Source: an uncultured Algibacter sp.
Lineage (GTDB): Bacteria > Bacteroidota > Bacteroidia > Flavobacteriales > Flavobacteriaceae
Length of the DNA: 64,000 nucleotides
Direction: 5' to 3'
Assembly (NCBI RefSeq): GCF_947490405.1
Contig: NZ_CANLGU010000009.1
Coordinates: 1 to 64,000, forward strand
Shown: piece after piece, positions 48,333 through 58,802 of the stretch
How the letters are laid out: each line of letters begins with the position of its first letter
How positions within the stretch are numbered: the stretch's first letter is position 1
Position numbers and translations under genes: made by a program
The notes under the pieces: model-generated
What the model saw: the letters and a program-made list of their open reading frames with translations, nothing else
Databases searched by the model: none
What the model was told of the DNA's origin: nothing

Positions 48333-49574
48333 CTATCTAATTTTCAACGTTACGATTGAAAGAATAGCGAGCAATATCCCAACAATCCAAAATCGTGTAA
48401 CTATTTTACTTTCGTGATATCCAGATTTCTGATAGTGATGATGTAGTGGAGACATTTTAAATATTCGCCGTCCTTCTCCATATTTTTTTTTGGTATACTT
48501 AAACCAACTTACCTGCATAATGACAGATAAATTTTCTGCAACAAAAATTCCGCATAATACAGGAATCAACCATTCTTTACGAACCGCAATAGCTATAACA
48601 GCTATAATTCCGCCTATGGTTAAACTCCCCGTATCACCCATAAATACTTGAGCTGGAAAAGTGTTATACCATAAAAAACCTATAAGTGCTCCTACAAAAG
48701 CCGCTATATAAATTGTGATTTCCTCAACTCTTGGGATATACATGATATTTAGGTATTCTGAGAAAATAATATTACCAGATACCCAAGCAAAAATTCCTAA
48801 CGTAAGCACTATAATTGCCGAAGTTCCAGCAGCCAAACCATCAATACCATCTGTTAAATTAGCTCCATTTGAAACTCCTGTAATGATGATTATAATTATC
48901 AGAATAAAAATTACCCATGCATATTTTTTTAAATCTGGACTTATCCAAGTAATTAAATCTGCATAATCAAACTCATTCCCTTTAACAAAAGGAATTGTAG
49001 TTTTTGTTGACTTCATTTCTTCTTGAAATAATTTTGAAGCCTCTATATCTGGATTTTCAGCTAACAAAACACGCTGTTGCTCAATAGGTAATTTTTCTTT
49101 CATCGTTACATCCTGATGAAAAAACAAGGTTGCACCTACTATGATTCCTAAACCAATTTGCCCTAAAACTTTAAATCTGCCTTTTAATCCCTCTTTGTCG
49201 TTTTTAAACTTCTTTAAATAGTCATCAATAAAACCAATAACTCCCATCCAAATGGTTGTTACAATTAAAAGTAAGATGTAAATATTTTCTAGTTTAGCCA
49301 ATAACAATACCGGAATTAGAGTAGCTAGTATGATTATAATTCCACCCATAGTTGGTGTACCCGCTTTTTCTTTTTGCCCTTCTAAGCCTAAATCTCTAAT
49401 GGTTTCACCCATTTGTTTTTTTTGTAGAAAACGAATAATTCGTTTACCATAAATAGTAGAAATTAACAACGACAAAATCATAGCTAAAGCTGCTCTAAAG
49501 GTTAAAAACCCAAAAAGTGTGGCCCCTGGAAGCTGAAACTGTTTTTCCAAATACTCGAATAGGTAGTACAACAT
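48333..49574 (-). CDS. mraY: phospho-N-acetylmuramoyl-pentapeptide-transferase
   Basis: [46 protein letters not shown]. Confidence 0.97.
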   Translation of the reverse strand: MLYYLFEYLEKQFQLPGATLFGFLTFRAALAMILSLLISTIYGKRIIRFLQKKQMGETIRDLGLEGQKEKAGTPTMGGIIIILATLIPVLLLAKLENIYILLLIVTTIWMGVIGFIDDYLKKFKNDKEGLKGRFKVLGQIGLGIIVGATLFFHQDVTMKEKLPIEQQRVLLAENPDIEASKLFQEEMKSTKTTIPFVKGNEFDYADLITWISPDLKKYAWVIFILIIIIIITGVSNGANLTDGIDGLAAGTSAIIVLTLGIFAWVSGNIIFSEYLNIMYIPRVEEITIYIAAFVGALIGFLWYNTFPAQVFMGDTGSLTIGGIIAVIAIAVRKEWLIPVLCGIFVAENLSVIMQVSWFKYTKKKYGEGRRIFKMSPLHHHYQKSGYHESKIVTRFWIVGILLAILSIVTLKIR

Positions 49575-49629
49575 TTAATTCTCTACTTTTATTAACCCCT
49601 CGACTGCCCTTGGGGAGACATTTTGTTTA

Positions 49630-51093
49630 TTATTTTTGTAATTGTTTTAAAAATTCCTTTACTATTTTAAGGTCATCAAAATCAAATCGCTCTCCCTTTA
49701 TTTCTTGATAGGTTTCATGTCCTTTTCCAGCAATCAAAATAATATCATTAGGTTGCGCCATTTGACACGCCGCCTTAATCGCTTGCTTTCTATCTTGTAT
49801 GGTTAATGCTTTTTTGAAATTTTGTGGCTCAACCCCAGCCTCAATGTCATTTAAAATATCCTCTGGATTTTCACTTCTAGGGTTATCATTCGTAAAAATC
49901 ACCTTATTACTTAAAGTTGTTGCTATATGCCCCATTTTAGGTCGCTTGGTTTTATCCCTATCTCCACCACAACCAACTACAGTAATAAGTACTTCATTTT
50001 TAGTCCTAATATTATTTACAGTCTCTAATACATTTTTTAGTGCATCAGGCGTATGCGCATAATCAACAATAGCAGTGATTTTATCATCAGAAACCACATA
50101 TTGAAAACGCCCACTAACACTCTCTAAATCACTTATCAATCGAAGAATTTCTACTTTTTCAAGACCTAATAATTCCGCAGTAGCATAAATTGCAAGAACA
50201 TTATACGCGTTAAAGTTTCCAATAAGCTTAGTCCATACTTCACTATCGTTAACTTTTAACAACAAGCCTCCAAACTGATTCTCTAAAATCTGAGTTTTAT
50301 AATCAGCATACTGCTTTAAAGCGTAGGTGTATTTTTTAGCGTTTGTGTTTTGTAACATCACCAAGCCATTTTTATCATCTACATTTGAAAGTGCAAATGC
50401 TTGACTTGAAAGCTCATCGAAGAATTTCTTTTTTACATCTCTATATTCAGCAAATGTTTTATGATAATCCAAATGATCATGAGACAAATTCGTGAAAATA
50501 CCGCCCTCAAAATGCAAACCTTCCGTTCTATGTTGGTGAATTCCGTGAGAACTCACTTCCATAAAACAAAACTCTACACCTTCAGTATTCATTTTACTTA
50601 AATACTTGTTTATAGTTAAAGAATCTGGTGTAGTATGGGTTGCTTTATATTCAGTTTCATCCACCATAATTTTCACAGTAGATAACAACCCTACTTTGTA
50701 ACCAGCTTTTTTAAATAGCTGATATAATAAACTTGTTACTGTAGTTTTTCCATTTGTACCAGTAACACCAACAAGTCTTAAGTTTTGTGATGGGTTATGA
50801 TAAAAATTCGAAGCTATAATAGCCAGTGCTTTACTAGAATTATCAACTTCAACATAAGCAACACCATCTATTAGTTTTTTTGGTATGGTTTCACACACAA
50901 TACTTGTTGCGCCTTTGTCAATAGCCAAATCAATGTAATCGTGCCCATCTGAAACCAAACCACGAATAGCAACAAACAAATTGCCTTTTTCAATTTTACG
51001 TGAATCAAAATTAACAGCATCAACCCCTATACTTGTGCTTCCAACTACAGCATTTAAAGTAACCTTGTACAATATGTCCTTGAGAGCTATCAT
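49630..51093 (-). CDS. murE: UDP-MurNAc-tripeptide synthetase MurE
   Basis: GVTGTNGKTTVTSLLYQLF, DYAHTPDALKNVL, TNDNPRSENPEDI. Confidence 0.97.
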   Translation of the reverse strand: MIALKDILYKVTLNAVVGSTSIGVDAVNFDSRKIEKGNLFVAIRGLVSDGHDYIDLAIDKGATSIVCETIPKKLIDGVAYVEVDNSSKALAIIASNFYHNPSQNLRLVGVTGTNGKTTVTSLLYQLFKKAGYKVGLLSTVKIMVDETEYKATHTTPDSLTINKYLSKMNTEGVEFCFMEVSSHGIHQHRTEGLHFEGGIFTNLSHDHLDYHKTFAEYRDVKKKFFDELSSQAFALSNVDDKNGLVMLQNTNAKKYTYALKQYADYKTQILENQFGGLLLKVNDSEVWTKLIGNFNAYNVLAIYATAELLGLEKVEILRLISDLESVSGRFQYVVSDDKITAIVDYAHTPDALKNVLETVNNIRTKNEVLITVVGCGGDRDKTKRPKMGHIATTLSNKVIFTNDNPRSENPEDILNDIEAGVEPQNFKKALTIQDRKQAIKAACQMAQPNDIILIAGKGHETYQEIKGERFDFDDLKIVKEFLKQLQK

Positions 51094-53105
51094 GATGCTT
51101 TTAAAACTACTGTTTGATTATTCTTTAATTTGGTATTCTTGTTTATGGATTGGGCTTTCACTAAGCCATTACCTTCTAACCGCACCTTTACATTAACCTG
51201 CATATTTTCTAACAAAACCAAAGCATCCATAGCAGGCATCCCTACTACATTGGGCATAATTGTTTTATATTTTTGCGCTTTTTCATAGAAGCTTTCATAA
51301 TCCTTTTCTACCGCACCCATTTTCACATCTAACGATTCAACCTCATCAACAATAGGTGTATCTGTAAAAATCTTTTGCGCCACCCTTTTAAACACAGGAC
51401 CAGAGACATCAGCCCCATAATATCCTACACTTTTATCAGGCTCGTGAATAACTACAATACATGAGTATTTAGGATTATCTGCAGGAAAATAACCAGCAAA
51501 TGATGAGATATAATTCAACTTTTCTTTATCGCGATAATCTTTTTGACAAGTACCTGTTTTACCTGCCATAGAAAAGTTTTTAGAATATAATCGATGGCCT
51601 GTACCATGTTCCTTTTCAACTACATTTTTAAGTAATGCTTGTAATTTTGAAATGGTTTCTTTTGAGCAGATTTGATTGTTTATCACTTCCTTTTCAAAAG
51701 GCTCAATGACTTTATCAAATTCTTTTACCTCTTTTAAAAATCTAGGCTTTACCATAACACCATCATTCGCAACGGCATTATAAAACGCAAGTGTTTGCAA
51801 TGGCGTAAAAGACACTCCATAACCATAAGCCATCCACTGTAGAGCAATTCCACTCCAACGACCGTTCTTTACTCTTGGATCTGGAATAATTGGTTTTGGC
51901 TCACCTATAATTGGTAAGTGCAAATCGTTATTTAGGTTCATGTCGTACAACCTATCAACAAACTTTTCAGGCTGTTTTCTATAAGCCTGATCAATAGCCT
52001 TGACAATTCCTGTATTAGAAGACACCTCAAAAGCTTTTGAAACCGTTATTTTTCCGTAACCGCCATGTTTTGAATCTCGAACTTTTTTACCATAGAAACT
52101 CAAAATTCCTTTTTCAGTATCAACAACATCACTTGTATCAACCACTTTATCTTCAAAAGCAGCAGCTAACGCCATCAATTTAAATGTAGAGCCTGATTCA
52201 TGACTTTCACCTACCGCATAATTCAATCGCTCATAATAATGTCCATTTTTATTCCTTCCTAAATTTGAAATAGCGCGAATCTCTCCAGTTTTGGTTTCCA
52301 TAACCACCACACATCCATGGTCTGCTTTATACTTTTCTAACTGTGCTAAAAGCGCATGATGTGCAATGTCTTGAATATTAACATCTATGGTAGTATAAAC
52401 ATCATACCCATCTTGTGGTTCAATTTCATTAGCATCACTCAACGGTTTCCACTGGCCTTTTCCTATTTGTTGCTTTTTACGTTGCCCATCTACACCGCGT
52501 AAATATTTTACCCCAAAAGCACCATCAATCCCAGGTCTTGTAACATTTCCTTTATCATCAATACGCTCATAACCTATTGTTCTTTGCGCAATACCACCCA
52601 TTGGATGTTCACGTTTAGTAGTTTGCTCAACAATTAAACCACCTTTAAATGCCCCTAACTCTAATAATGGAAAATTTCTTAATCGGATATAATCTGAATA
52701 TCCAATGTTTCTAGCCAATAAAAAATACCTGTTTCTGTTTGCTCGTGCCCGTCTTAAGTCTTTTTCTAATGCGTTTGAAGATTTACCAGAATATTTTGAA
52801 AGCGAATCACAAAGTGGCTTGATATACTTCTCAAAAGTTTTAGCTTTTGGCGTTAACGCATCAAAACGAATATCATACTTAGGAATTGAGGTAGCTAGTA
52901 AATTCCCATTTACAGAATACACATTACCTCTATTTGCAGGAATCACAACATTTTTAACAACACGCTCTGTAGCTTTTGCTCTATACACATCACCTTGAAG
53001 AAATTGAACACTTAAAAGCTTAAATACCACAGCAAGCCCGAAGATGAACATACATCCAGCTATAAAGTACAAACGGTTTAATATGTTTCTTTCGTTTACT
53101 GCCAA
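51090..53105 (-). CDS. ftsI: penicillin-binding transpeptidase (FtsI/PBP3) with C-terminal PASTA domain
   Basis: ESGSTFKLMALAAAFE, SSNTG, AGKTGTCQK; PASTA-like MPNVVGMPAMDALVLLE. Confidence 0.95.
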   Translation of the reverse strand: MAVNERNILNRLYFIAGCMFIFGLAVVFKLLSVQFLQGDVYRAKATERVVKNVVIPANRGNVYSVNGNLLATSIPKYDIRFDALTPKAKTFEKYIKPLCDSLSKYSGKSSNALEKDLRRARANRNRYFLLARNIGYSDYIRLRNFPLLELGAFKGGLIVEQTTKREHPMGGIAQRTIGYERIDDKGNVTRPGIDGAFGVKYLRGVDGQRKKQQIGKGQWKPLSDANEIEPQDGYDVYTTIDVNIQDIAHHALLAQLEKYKADHGCVVVMETKTGEIRAISNLGRNKNGHYYERLNYAVGESHESGSTFKLMALAAAFEDKVVDTSDVVDTEKGILSFYGKKVRDSKHGGYGKITVSKAFEVSSNTGIVKAIDQAYRKQPEKFVDRLYDMNLNNDLHLPIIGEPKPIIPDPRVKNGRWSGIALQWMAYGYGVSFTPLQTLAFYNAVANDGVMVKPRFLKEVKEFDKVIEPFEKEVINNQICSKETISKLQALLKNVVEKEHGTGHRLYSKNFSMAGKTGTCQKDYRDKEKLNYISSFAGYFPADNPKYSCIVVIHEPDKSVGYYGADVSGPVFKRVAQKIFTDTPIVDEVESLDVKMGAVEKDYESFYEKAQKYKTIMPNVVGMPAMDALVLLENMQVNVKVRLEGNGLVKAQSINKNTKLKNNQTVVLKAS

Positions 53106-53115
53106 GGTTGTTTTA

Positions 53116-53433
53116 TCAATTTTTAGCTTTTACTTTTATTTTTTTTGGTGGAATTACCGAAGACGCTAATCCTTTTTCTTTCATTACTATTACAACATGA
53201 GATTCCATTTTGAGCCTCATGAGTTTGGAGCGACCATCAACAAAAGCAGATCGCATTTCTTTTACTTCATTTTTTAATCTTGCAATTTCATAGACCTTTT
53301 TATCAGCACTATGCGAACTTGCAATCATTATTATAGCTAACACGGAAACGAATAAAATAAATCGCCAATTCTTAAATGAATCATCACTTACTAAAAATGT
53401 TCCTTTTAATATGTTATAGATATTTTTCTTCAT
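53116..53433 (-). CDS. ftsL: FtsL-like cell division protein
   Basis: small single-TM protein between rsmH and ftsI. Confidence 0.85.
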   Translation of the reverse strand: MKKNIYNILKGTFLVSDDSFKNWRFILFVSVLAIIMIASSHSADKKVYEIARLKNEVKEMRSAFVDGRSKLMRLKMESHVVIVMKEKGLASSVIPPKKIKVKAKN

Positions 53434-53475
53434 TCTGATAATTTTGTAGTTTCGATTTCTCTCAACTCCTAAAAA

Positions 53476-54381
53476 TTATATTTTTTCAGCTATTCTAAGT
53501 TTTGCACTTCTTGCCCTATTATTTGTTTTTATTTCTTCTGCCGTTGGAACAATCAGTCCGTTCACTTTTTTTAGTGGCACTTCAAAATTTCCGAACATAT
53601 CCCTTTCTGGCTCCCCTTCAAACATCCCATTTCTTATAAAACGTTTCACCAACCTATCTTCAAGCGAGTGGTAGGATATAAAACTAAGCCGCCCTCCAAC
53701 TTTCAACACTTCTGGAGTTTGCAATAAAAACTCTTTTAAAACCTCAATTTCTTGGTTTACCTCAATTCTAATCGCTTGATAAATTTGAGCTAACACTTTA
53801 TTTTCATGTCTTGGTGGCAAAAACTTCCTTAAGACCCCTTTTAATTGTTCACTTGTAATAATTGATTCATTCCTTCGAAACTCTACAATTAATCTTGCCA
53901 TAGCTGGAGCTGCACGCAATTCACCGTATTGCAAAAAAACCTGTTTTAACCTTTCTTCTTCATATTCATTAACTACGTGAAAAGCAGACAGTTCATTTTC
54001 TTGATTCATCCGCATATCTAAATCCGCTTCAAAACGTGTAGAAAAACCACGTTCAGCTACATCAAATTGATGAGATGACACACCAAAATCAGCCAAAATC
54101 CCATCCACTTGCTTCACACCATGGAATCTCAAAAACCGCTTTACATACCTAAAATTCTCATGAATCAGTGTAAACCTATCATCATCTATTGTATTTTTAA
54201 GAGCGTCTGAATCTTGATCGAAAGCAAAAAGCTTCCCCTTGTCACCAAGGCGTTTTAATATTTCTCTACTATGCCCGCCACCACCAAAGGTTACATCTAC
54301 ATAAATACCGTCTGAATTAATATTTAACCCATCAACCGTTTCTTTGAGAAGCACTGGGTTATGATATTCCATAATCGTCAT
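53476..54381 (-). CDS. rsmH: 16S rRNA m4C1402 methyltransferase RsmH
   Basis: YHNPVLLKETVDGL, DVTFGGGGHSREIL, ADFGVSSHQFD, FISYHSLEDRLVKRFI. Confidence 0.97.
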   Translation of the reverse strand: MTIMEYHNPVLLKETVDGLNINSDGIYVDVTFGGGGHSREILKRLGDKGKLFAFDQDSDALKNTIDDDRFTLIHENFRYVKRFLRFHGVKQVDGILADFGVSSHQFDVAERGFSTRFEADLDMRMNQENELSAFHVVNEYEEERLKQVFLQYGELRAAPAMARLIVEFRRNESIITSEQLKGVLRKFLPPRHENKVLAQIYQAIRIEVNQEIEVLKEFLLQTPEVLKVGGRLSFISYHSLEDRLVKRFIRNGMFEGEPERDMFGNFEVPLKKVNGLIVPTAEEIKTNNRARSAKLRIAEKI

Positions 54382-54829
54382 CGTCTTGCCCCATTACCTC
54401 TTCTGCTAAATCAGCAAAATCAACAGTTGCGTCATCAATAGCTTGTTCGTATAAATCCTTATCCCAAATCTCAATAATATTGATTGCAGAAGCCACCACT
54501 ATATTTTTTGAAATATTCGCAAAAACCGTCAAATCCTTTGGTATCAAAACTCTACCATTCACATCTACCTCAACCATTTTTGCTCCAGCTGTAAATCGCC
54601 TAATAAAATCGTTATTCTTCTTTTTAAACTTATTAAGCCCATTCATCTTTTGCATAAGCATCTTCCATTCTCCCATAGGATAAAGCTCTAAACATTGCTG
54701 AAACACTGAACGACGAATAACAAAACCATCTTGCAAAATCGCAGAAAGTTGCTTTTTGATTGCAGCTGGCATCATCAATCTGCCTTTTGCATCAACTTTA
54801 CAATCGTATGTTCCTGTGATTAAATCCAA
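54359..54829 (-). CDS. mraZ: transcriptional regulator MraZ
   Basis: GTYDCKVDAKGRLMMPAAIKKQL; second AbrB-like repeat VDVNGRVLIPKDL. Confidence 0.96.
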   Translation of the reverse strand: MDLITGTYDCKVDAKGRLMMPAAIKKQLSAILQDGFVIRRSVFQQCLELYPMGEWKMLMQKMNGLNKFKKKNNDFIRRFTAGAKMVEVDVNGRVLIPKDLTVFANISKNIVVASAINIIEIWDKDLYEQAIDDATVDFADLAEEVMGQDDDDYGIS

Positions 54830-55156
54830 AGTGATTTACTGACTTTTAAACGTTTAAGTTTCAAATATATTGAAAAATATCCCACTTTCTACCACTAAAT
54901 ACCACTTTGTTAATAAATTTTAAATCTAGGTTGTTTTTTATCGAACATTAAAGCTTACAACCCCCTACAAATAAACACGAAAGACAAGTTTGCCCTTTAA
55001 ACTTTCAAATATCAAAACTGTTGATATTTCAGTTTTGATATTTTAAAAATTAGCACCCCAATAAACATGTGCTTTTACCTGAAAAGAATTATTAATAGGG
55101 GAAATATGAATGAAATAACTATATTTGTTTTTAACGAATGAATGACTAACTGATTA

Positions 55157-55921
55157 ATGACGCATCGTTTAAAAAAAGAAAAAAACTACAGCTATATTGA
55201 AGCAGGAGAAGGCACACCTATAATTGTGCTACACGGATTAATGGGCGGATTAAGTAATTTTGACGCTGTTACCGATTTCTTTAGCCGTAAAGACTATAAA
55301 GTAATTATACCTGAACTCCCTATTTACGGCATGTCTTTAATCAAAACAAACGTAAAGCATTTTGCTAAATACTTACACGAGTTTATAAAATTTAAAGGCT
55401 TTGAAGAAGTTATTTTACTCGGTAATTCTTTGGGCGGACATATTGGGCTATATCACACTAAACTTTACCCAGAAAGTGTAAAAGCATTAATCATCACTGG
55501 AAGTTCTGGATTATATGAAAATGCAATGGGTGGCGGATACACAAAGCGTAGTGATTATGAAGTAATTAAAAAGAAAGCACAAGATGTTTTTTATGACCCA
55601 GAAGTTGCCACTAAAGAAATAGTAGATGAAGTCTACGAAACTGTTAACGACCGCAACAAACTTATAAAAACACTTGCCATTGCAAAAAGTGCAATTAGGC
55701 ACAATATGTCTAAAGATTTACCTAATATAAAAACTCCAACATGTATCATTTGGGGTAGGAATGATAATGTTACACCTCCTGAAGTTGCTGAAGAATTCAG
55801 TGAATTACTACCTGATTCTGAACTTTATTGGATTGACAAATGTGGACATGCCGCCATGATGGAACATCCTCAAGAATTTAATAAAATTCTTGATACATGG
55901 TTAAAAAAAAGAGGCTTTTAA
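55157..55921 (+). CDS. alpha/beta hydrolase
   Basis: VLHGLMGGLSNF, LLGNSLGGHIGL nucleophile elbow, CGHAAMMEHP. Confidence 0.95.
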   Translation: MTHRLKKEKNYSYIEAGEGTPIIVLHGLMGGLSNFDAVTDFFSRKDYKVIIPELPIYGMSLIKTNVKHFAKYLHEFIKFKGFEEVILLGNSLGGHIGLYHTKLYPESVKALIITGSSGLYENAMGGGYTKRSDYEVIKKKAQDVFYDPEVATKEIVDEVYETVNDRNKLIKTLAIAKSAIRHNMSKDLPNIKTPTCIIWGRNDNVTPPEVAEEFSELLPDSELYWIDKCGHAAMMEHPQEFNKILDTWLKKRGF

Positions 55922-56012
55922 AATTTATTAAAAAATAAAAAATCTAATCTAAAAGCACTTAATTCCTTTAATGAGATTCCCTCCTTAGAGGTAATAACAA
56001 AAAAACACTTGT

Positions 56013-56615
56013 ATGAAAATAAAGTCTGCTGAATTTGTTATGAGCAACTCTGATGTTACTAAGTGTCCAAAAAGCAGATTGCCAGAATATGCTTTTATAG
56101 GAAGAAGTAATGTTGGCAAGTCTTCTCTAATCAATATGCTTACAAGCCGAAAAAGTTTAGCTAAAACCTCTGGCAGACCCGGTAAAACACAACTCATTAA
56201 TCATTTTTTAATTAACAAAAATTGGCATTTGGTAGATTTACCTGGCTATGGTTATGCACGTGTTTCAAAAAGTTCAAAAAAAGTATTTCAAAAATTTATT
56301 ACGCAATATTTCGCCCTAAGAGAACAATTAGTTACCGCTTTTGTTTTGGTAGATATAAGGCACAAGCCCCAACCCATAGATCTAGAATTTATGCAATGGC
56401 TTGGAGAAAATGGCATTCCATTTTCTATTATTTTCACTAAAGCTGATAAATTAAAACCCAAGGCAATAGAAAATCATGTTAAAGATTACCAAACCATCCT
56501 TTTAGAAACTTGGGAGGATATGCCAAATTACTTTATAACATCATCTTCAAAAAATATAGGAAAAGACAAGGTTTTAGGATATGTTGATGAATTAAATCTA
56601 AACATGGAAACTTGA
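56013..56615 (+). CDS. engB: ribosome biogenesis GTPase YihA/EngB
   Basis: FIGRSNVGKSSLINML, DLPGYGYARV, TKADK. Confidence 0.96.
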   Translation: MKIKSAEFVMSNSDVTKCPKSRLPEYAFIGRSNVGKSSLINMLTSRKSLAKTSGRPGKTQLINHFLINKNWHLVDLPGYGYARVSKSSKKVFQKFITQYFALREQLVTAFVLVDIRHKPQPIDLEFMQWLGENGIPFSIIFTKADKLKPKAIENHVKDYQTILLETWEDMPNYFITSSSKNIGKDKVLGYVDELNLNMET

Positions 56616-56675
56616 TTTAAATAATTATAATTTCAGCCAAATTAATTACTTTCAACAAAACCTTTTTGGAAATTC

Positions 56676-57692
56676 ATGAAACAAGCAAAAATAGTTTCTC
56701 AAGAACTTATGTCAAAAACGCTTTTTGATATTTTTGTGAAATATAAGTTTACTAATGAAAAAGCAAACCTACTATCTGAAGTTTTTACAGAAAATTCATT
56801 ATGCGGGGTTACTTCTCACGGCATAAATAGAGTCCCTGTTCTACTTGATTTTATTAATAAAGATTTAGTTGATATAAACGCTGAAGTTGAAAAAGCAGAA
56901 ACTTTTGGAAATATTGAAAGATGGGATGGCAATAATGGAGTTGGAATTATTAACGCAGTTAAATGTACTAATCGAGCTATTGAATTAGCTAAAGACCACG
57001 GCATGGGCATTGTAGCCCTTAGAAATACGAATCATTGGATGCGTGGAGGTTATTATGGGTGGCAAGCTGCGAAAAAAGACTGTATAAGCATACTTTTTAC
57101 CAATACAAAACCCAATATGCCAGCTTGGGGCGGAAAAGAATTGAGACTTGGCAACAATCCCTTTATCATTTCTATACCTAGAAAAAAAGGGCATATTGTT
57201 TTAGATATGGCAATCTCTCAATTTTCATTTGGAAAAATAAACGATTATAAATTAAATAATAAAATGCTTCCCTACGAAGGCGGATGGGACAACAACAATA
57301 ATTTAACTAAAGACCCAGATGCTATATTAAAGAGTGAACGTAGCTTACCTATTGGACTTTGGAAAGGCTCTGCACTCTCAATGGTTTTGGATATGCTAGC
57401 TACAATTTTATCAGCAGGCAAATCAACCTATAAATTAGGGTTAGACGAATATGAAACGGGGGTTTCTCAAGTTTATATGTGTATACATCAAAAGACTTTT
57501 AACGATTCTAATCTTCAAGAAAACCTGTTAAATGAAATTATAAATTTCACGCACAACATCACTCCAACCGAAACTGGACAAAAAACGTTTTACCCGGGAG
57601 AACGCACTTTGCAGGTTAGACAAAATAATTTAGAAAAAGGGATACCTGTAGACTTTCGAATTTGGAATACCGTTTTAGAGTTTTTAAAATAA
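56676..57692 (+). CDS. Ldh family (malate/lactate dehydrogenase type) oxidoreductase
   Basis: CGVTSHGINRVP, NTNHWMRGGYYGWQAA, GWKGSALSMVLDM-like. Confidence 0.92.
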   Translation: MKQAKIVSQELMSKTLFDIFVKYKFTNEKANLLSEVFTENSLCGVTSHGINRVPVLLDFINKDLVDINAEVEKAETFGNIERWDGNNGVGIINAVKCTNRAIELAKDHGMGIVALRNTNHWMRGGYYGWQAAKKDCISILFTNTKPNMPAWGGKELRLGNNPFIISIPRKKGHIVLDMAISQFSFGKINDYKLNNKMLPYEGGWDNNNNLTKDPDAILKSERSLPIGLWKGSALSMVLDMLATILSAGKSTYKLGLDEYETGVSQVYMCIHQKTFNDSNLQENLLNEIINFTHNITPTETGQKTFYPGERTLQVRQNNLEKGIPVDFRIWNTVLEFLK

Positions 57693-57698
57693 GACTAT

Positions 57699-58793
57699 TT
57701 AACTCTTAACATCTAGAGCATCTCTAAGCGCATTACCTATAAGCATAAAAGCCATAACTAAACTCATAATACAAAGCCCCGGAATTATAGCTAAATAAGG
57801 TTTTCCAAGAATAATATAATTATAATGATCCTTAATCATTGCTCCCCAACTTGCCATTGGTGGTTGTGCTCCTATACCTAAAAAACTTAAACCACTTTCA
57901 ATTAAAATAGCAGCTGCAAAATTAGCTGCCGAAATAACAATAACAGGTGCCATTATGTTTGGTAATATATGCTTAGTTATTATCCTAAAATCATTATACC
58001 CTAAAGCTCTTGCCGCCGTAACATATTGCATTTCTTTTGCACTAATAATTTGCCCACGTACTACCCTTGCCACTTCTACCCACATGGTTAAACCTACCGC
58101 TATAAAGACTTGCCAAAACCCTTTCCCTAAAGCTAAAGTAATAGCAATTACTAATAATAATGTTGGTATAGACCATGTTACATTAATTATCCACATGATG
58201 ATAGCATCAACTCTTCCTCCAAAATAGCCAGCAATACTTCCCATAAAAATTCCAATAATTAACGAAATTAGAACCGCCACAAAACCAATAAAAAAAGATA
58301 TTCTTGCTCCTACTAAAATTCTACTAAGTAAATCACGACCATATTTATCTGTTCCAAAAAGAAAGGTTCTTTCAGTAATATAACCCGTGAATACATGATC
58401 AGGTAAGACATTTAATTTTATAATTTTCTCCGCACCTTCTAATCCGTCAGAAGCATATTCTTTATAGGCCAGAATACCATCCTCCATTGTATAATCTGAA
58501 ATTGGAACTTCTGTATCAGCGTTTTTCTTTCCAAAAAACAGTTTATCAAAACCATTTTGCTTTGTTGAAATTTCTGAAGGTATTATTAACATATTTACCT
58601 TAAAACCTGGTTTCTTAGAATGAATTGCCAGATGCATTTGATTCGCATATTGAGAATCATCTGGAGCCAACACATAAGCAAAAACAGAAACCACCCCAAC
58701 CAATATGATAAAACAAAAACTAAAAACGCCCCAAAAGTTGCTTTTAAACTTTTGGAGCGCTAATTGTTTTAGTGAGTTTGATTTATGACTCAT
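57699..58793 (-). CDS. ABC transporter permease (OppC/DppC type)
   Basis: FGTDKYGRDLLSRILVGARISFFIGF; AARALGYNDFRIITKHILPNIMAPV EAA loop. Confidence 0.95.
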   Translation of the reverse strand: MSHKSNSLKQLALQKFKSNFWGVFSFCFIILVGVVSVFAYVLAPDDSQYANQMHLAIHSKKPGFKVNMLIIPSEISTKQNGFDKLFFGKKNADTEVPISDYTMEDGILAYKEYASDGLEGAEKIIKLNVLPDHVFTGYITERTFLFGTDKYGRDLLSRILVGARISFFIGFVAVLISLIIGIFMGSIAGYFGGRVDAIIMWIINVTWSIPTLLLVIAITLALGKGFWQVFIAVGLTMWVEVARVVRGQIISAKEMQYVTAARALGYNDFRIITKHILPNIMAPVIVISAANFAAAILIESGLSFLGIGAQPPMASWGAMIKDHYNYIILGKPYLAIIPGLCIMSLVMAFMLIGNALRDALDVKS

Positions 58794-58802
58794 AAACGTT
58801 TA

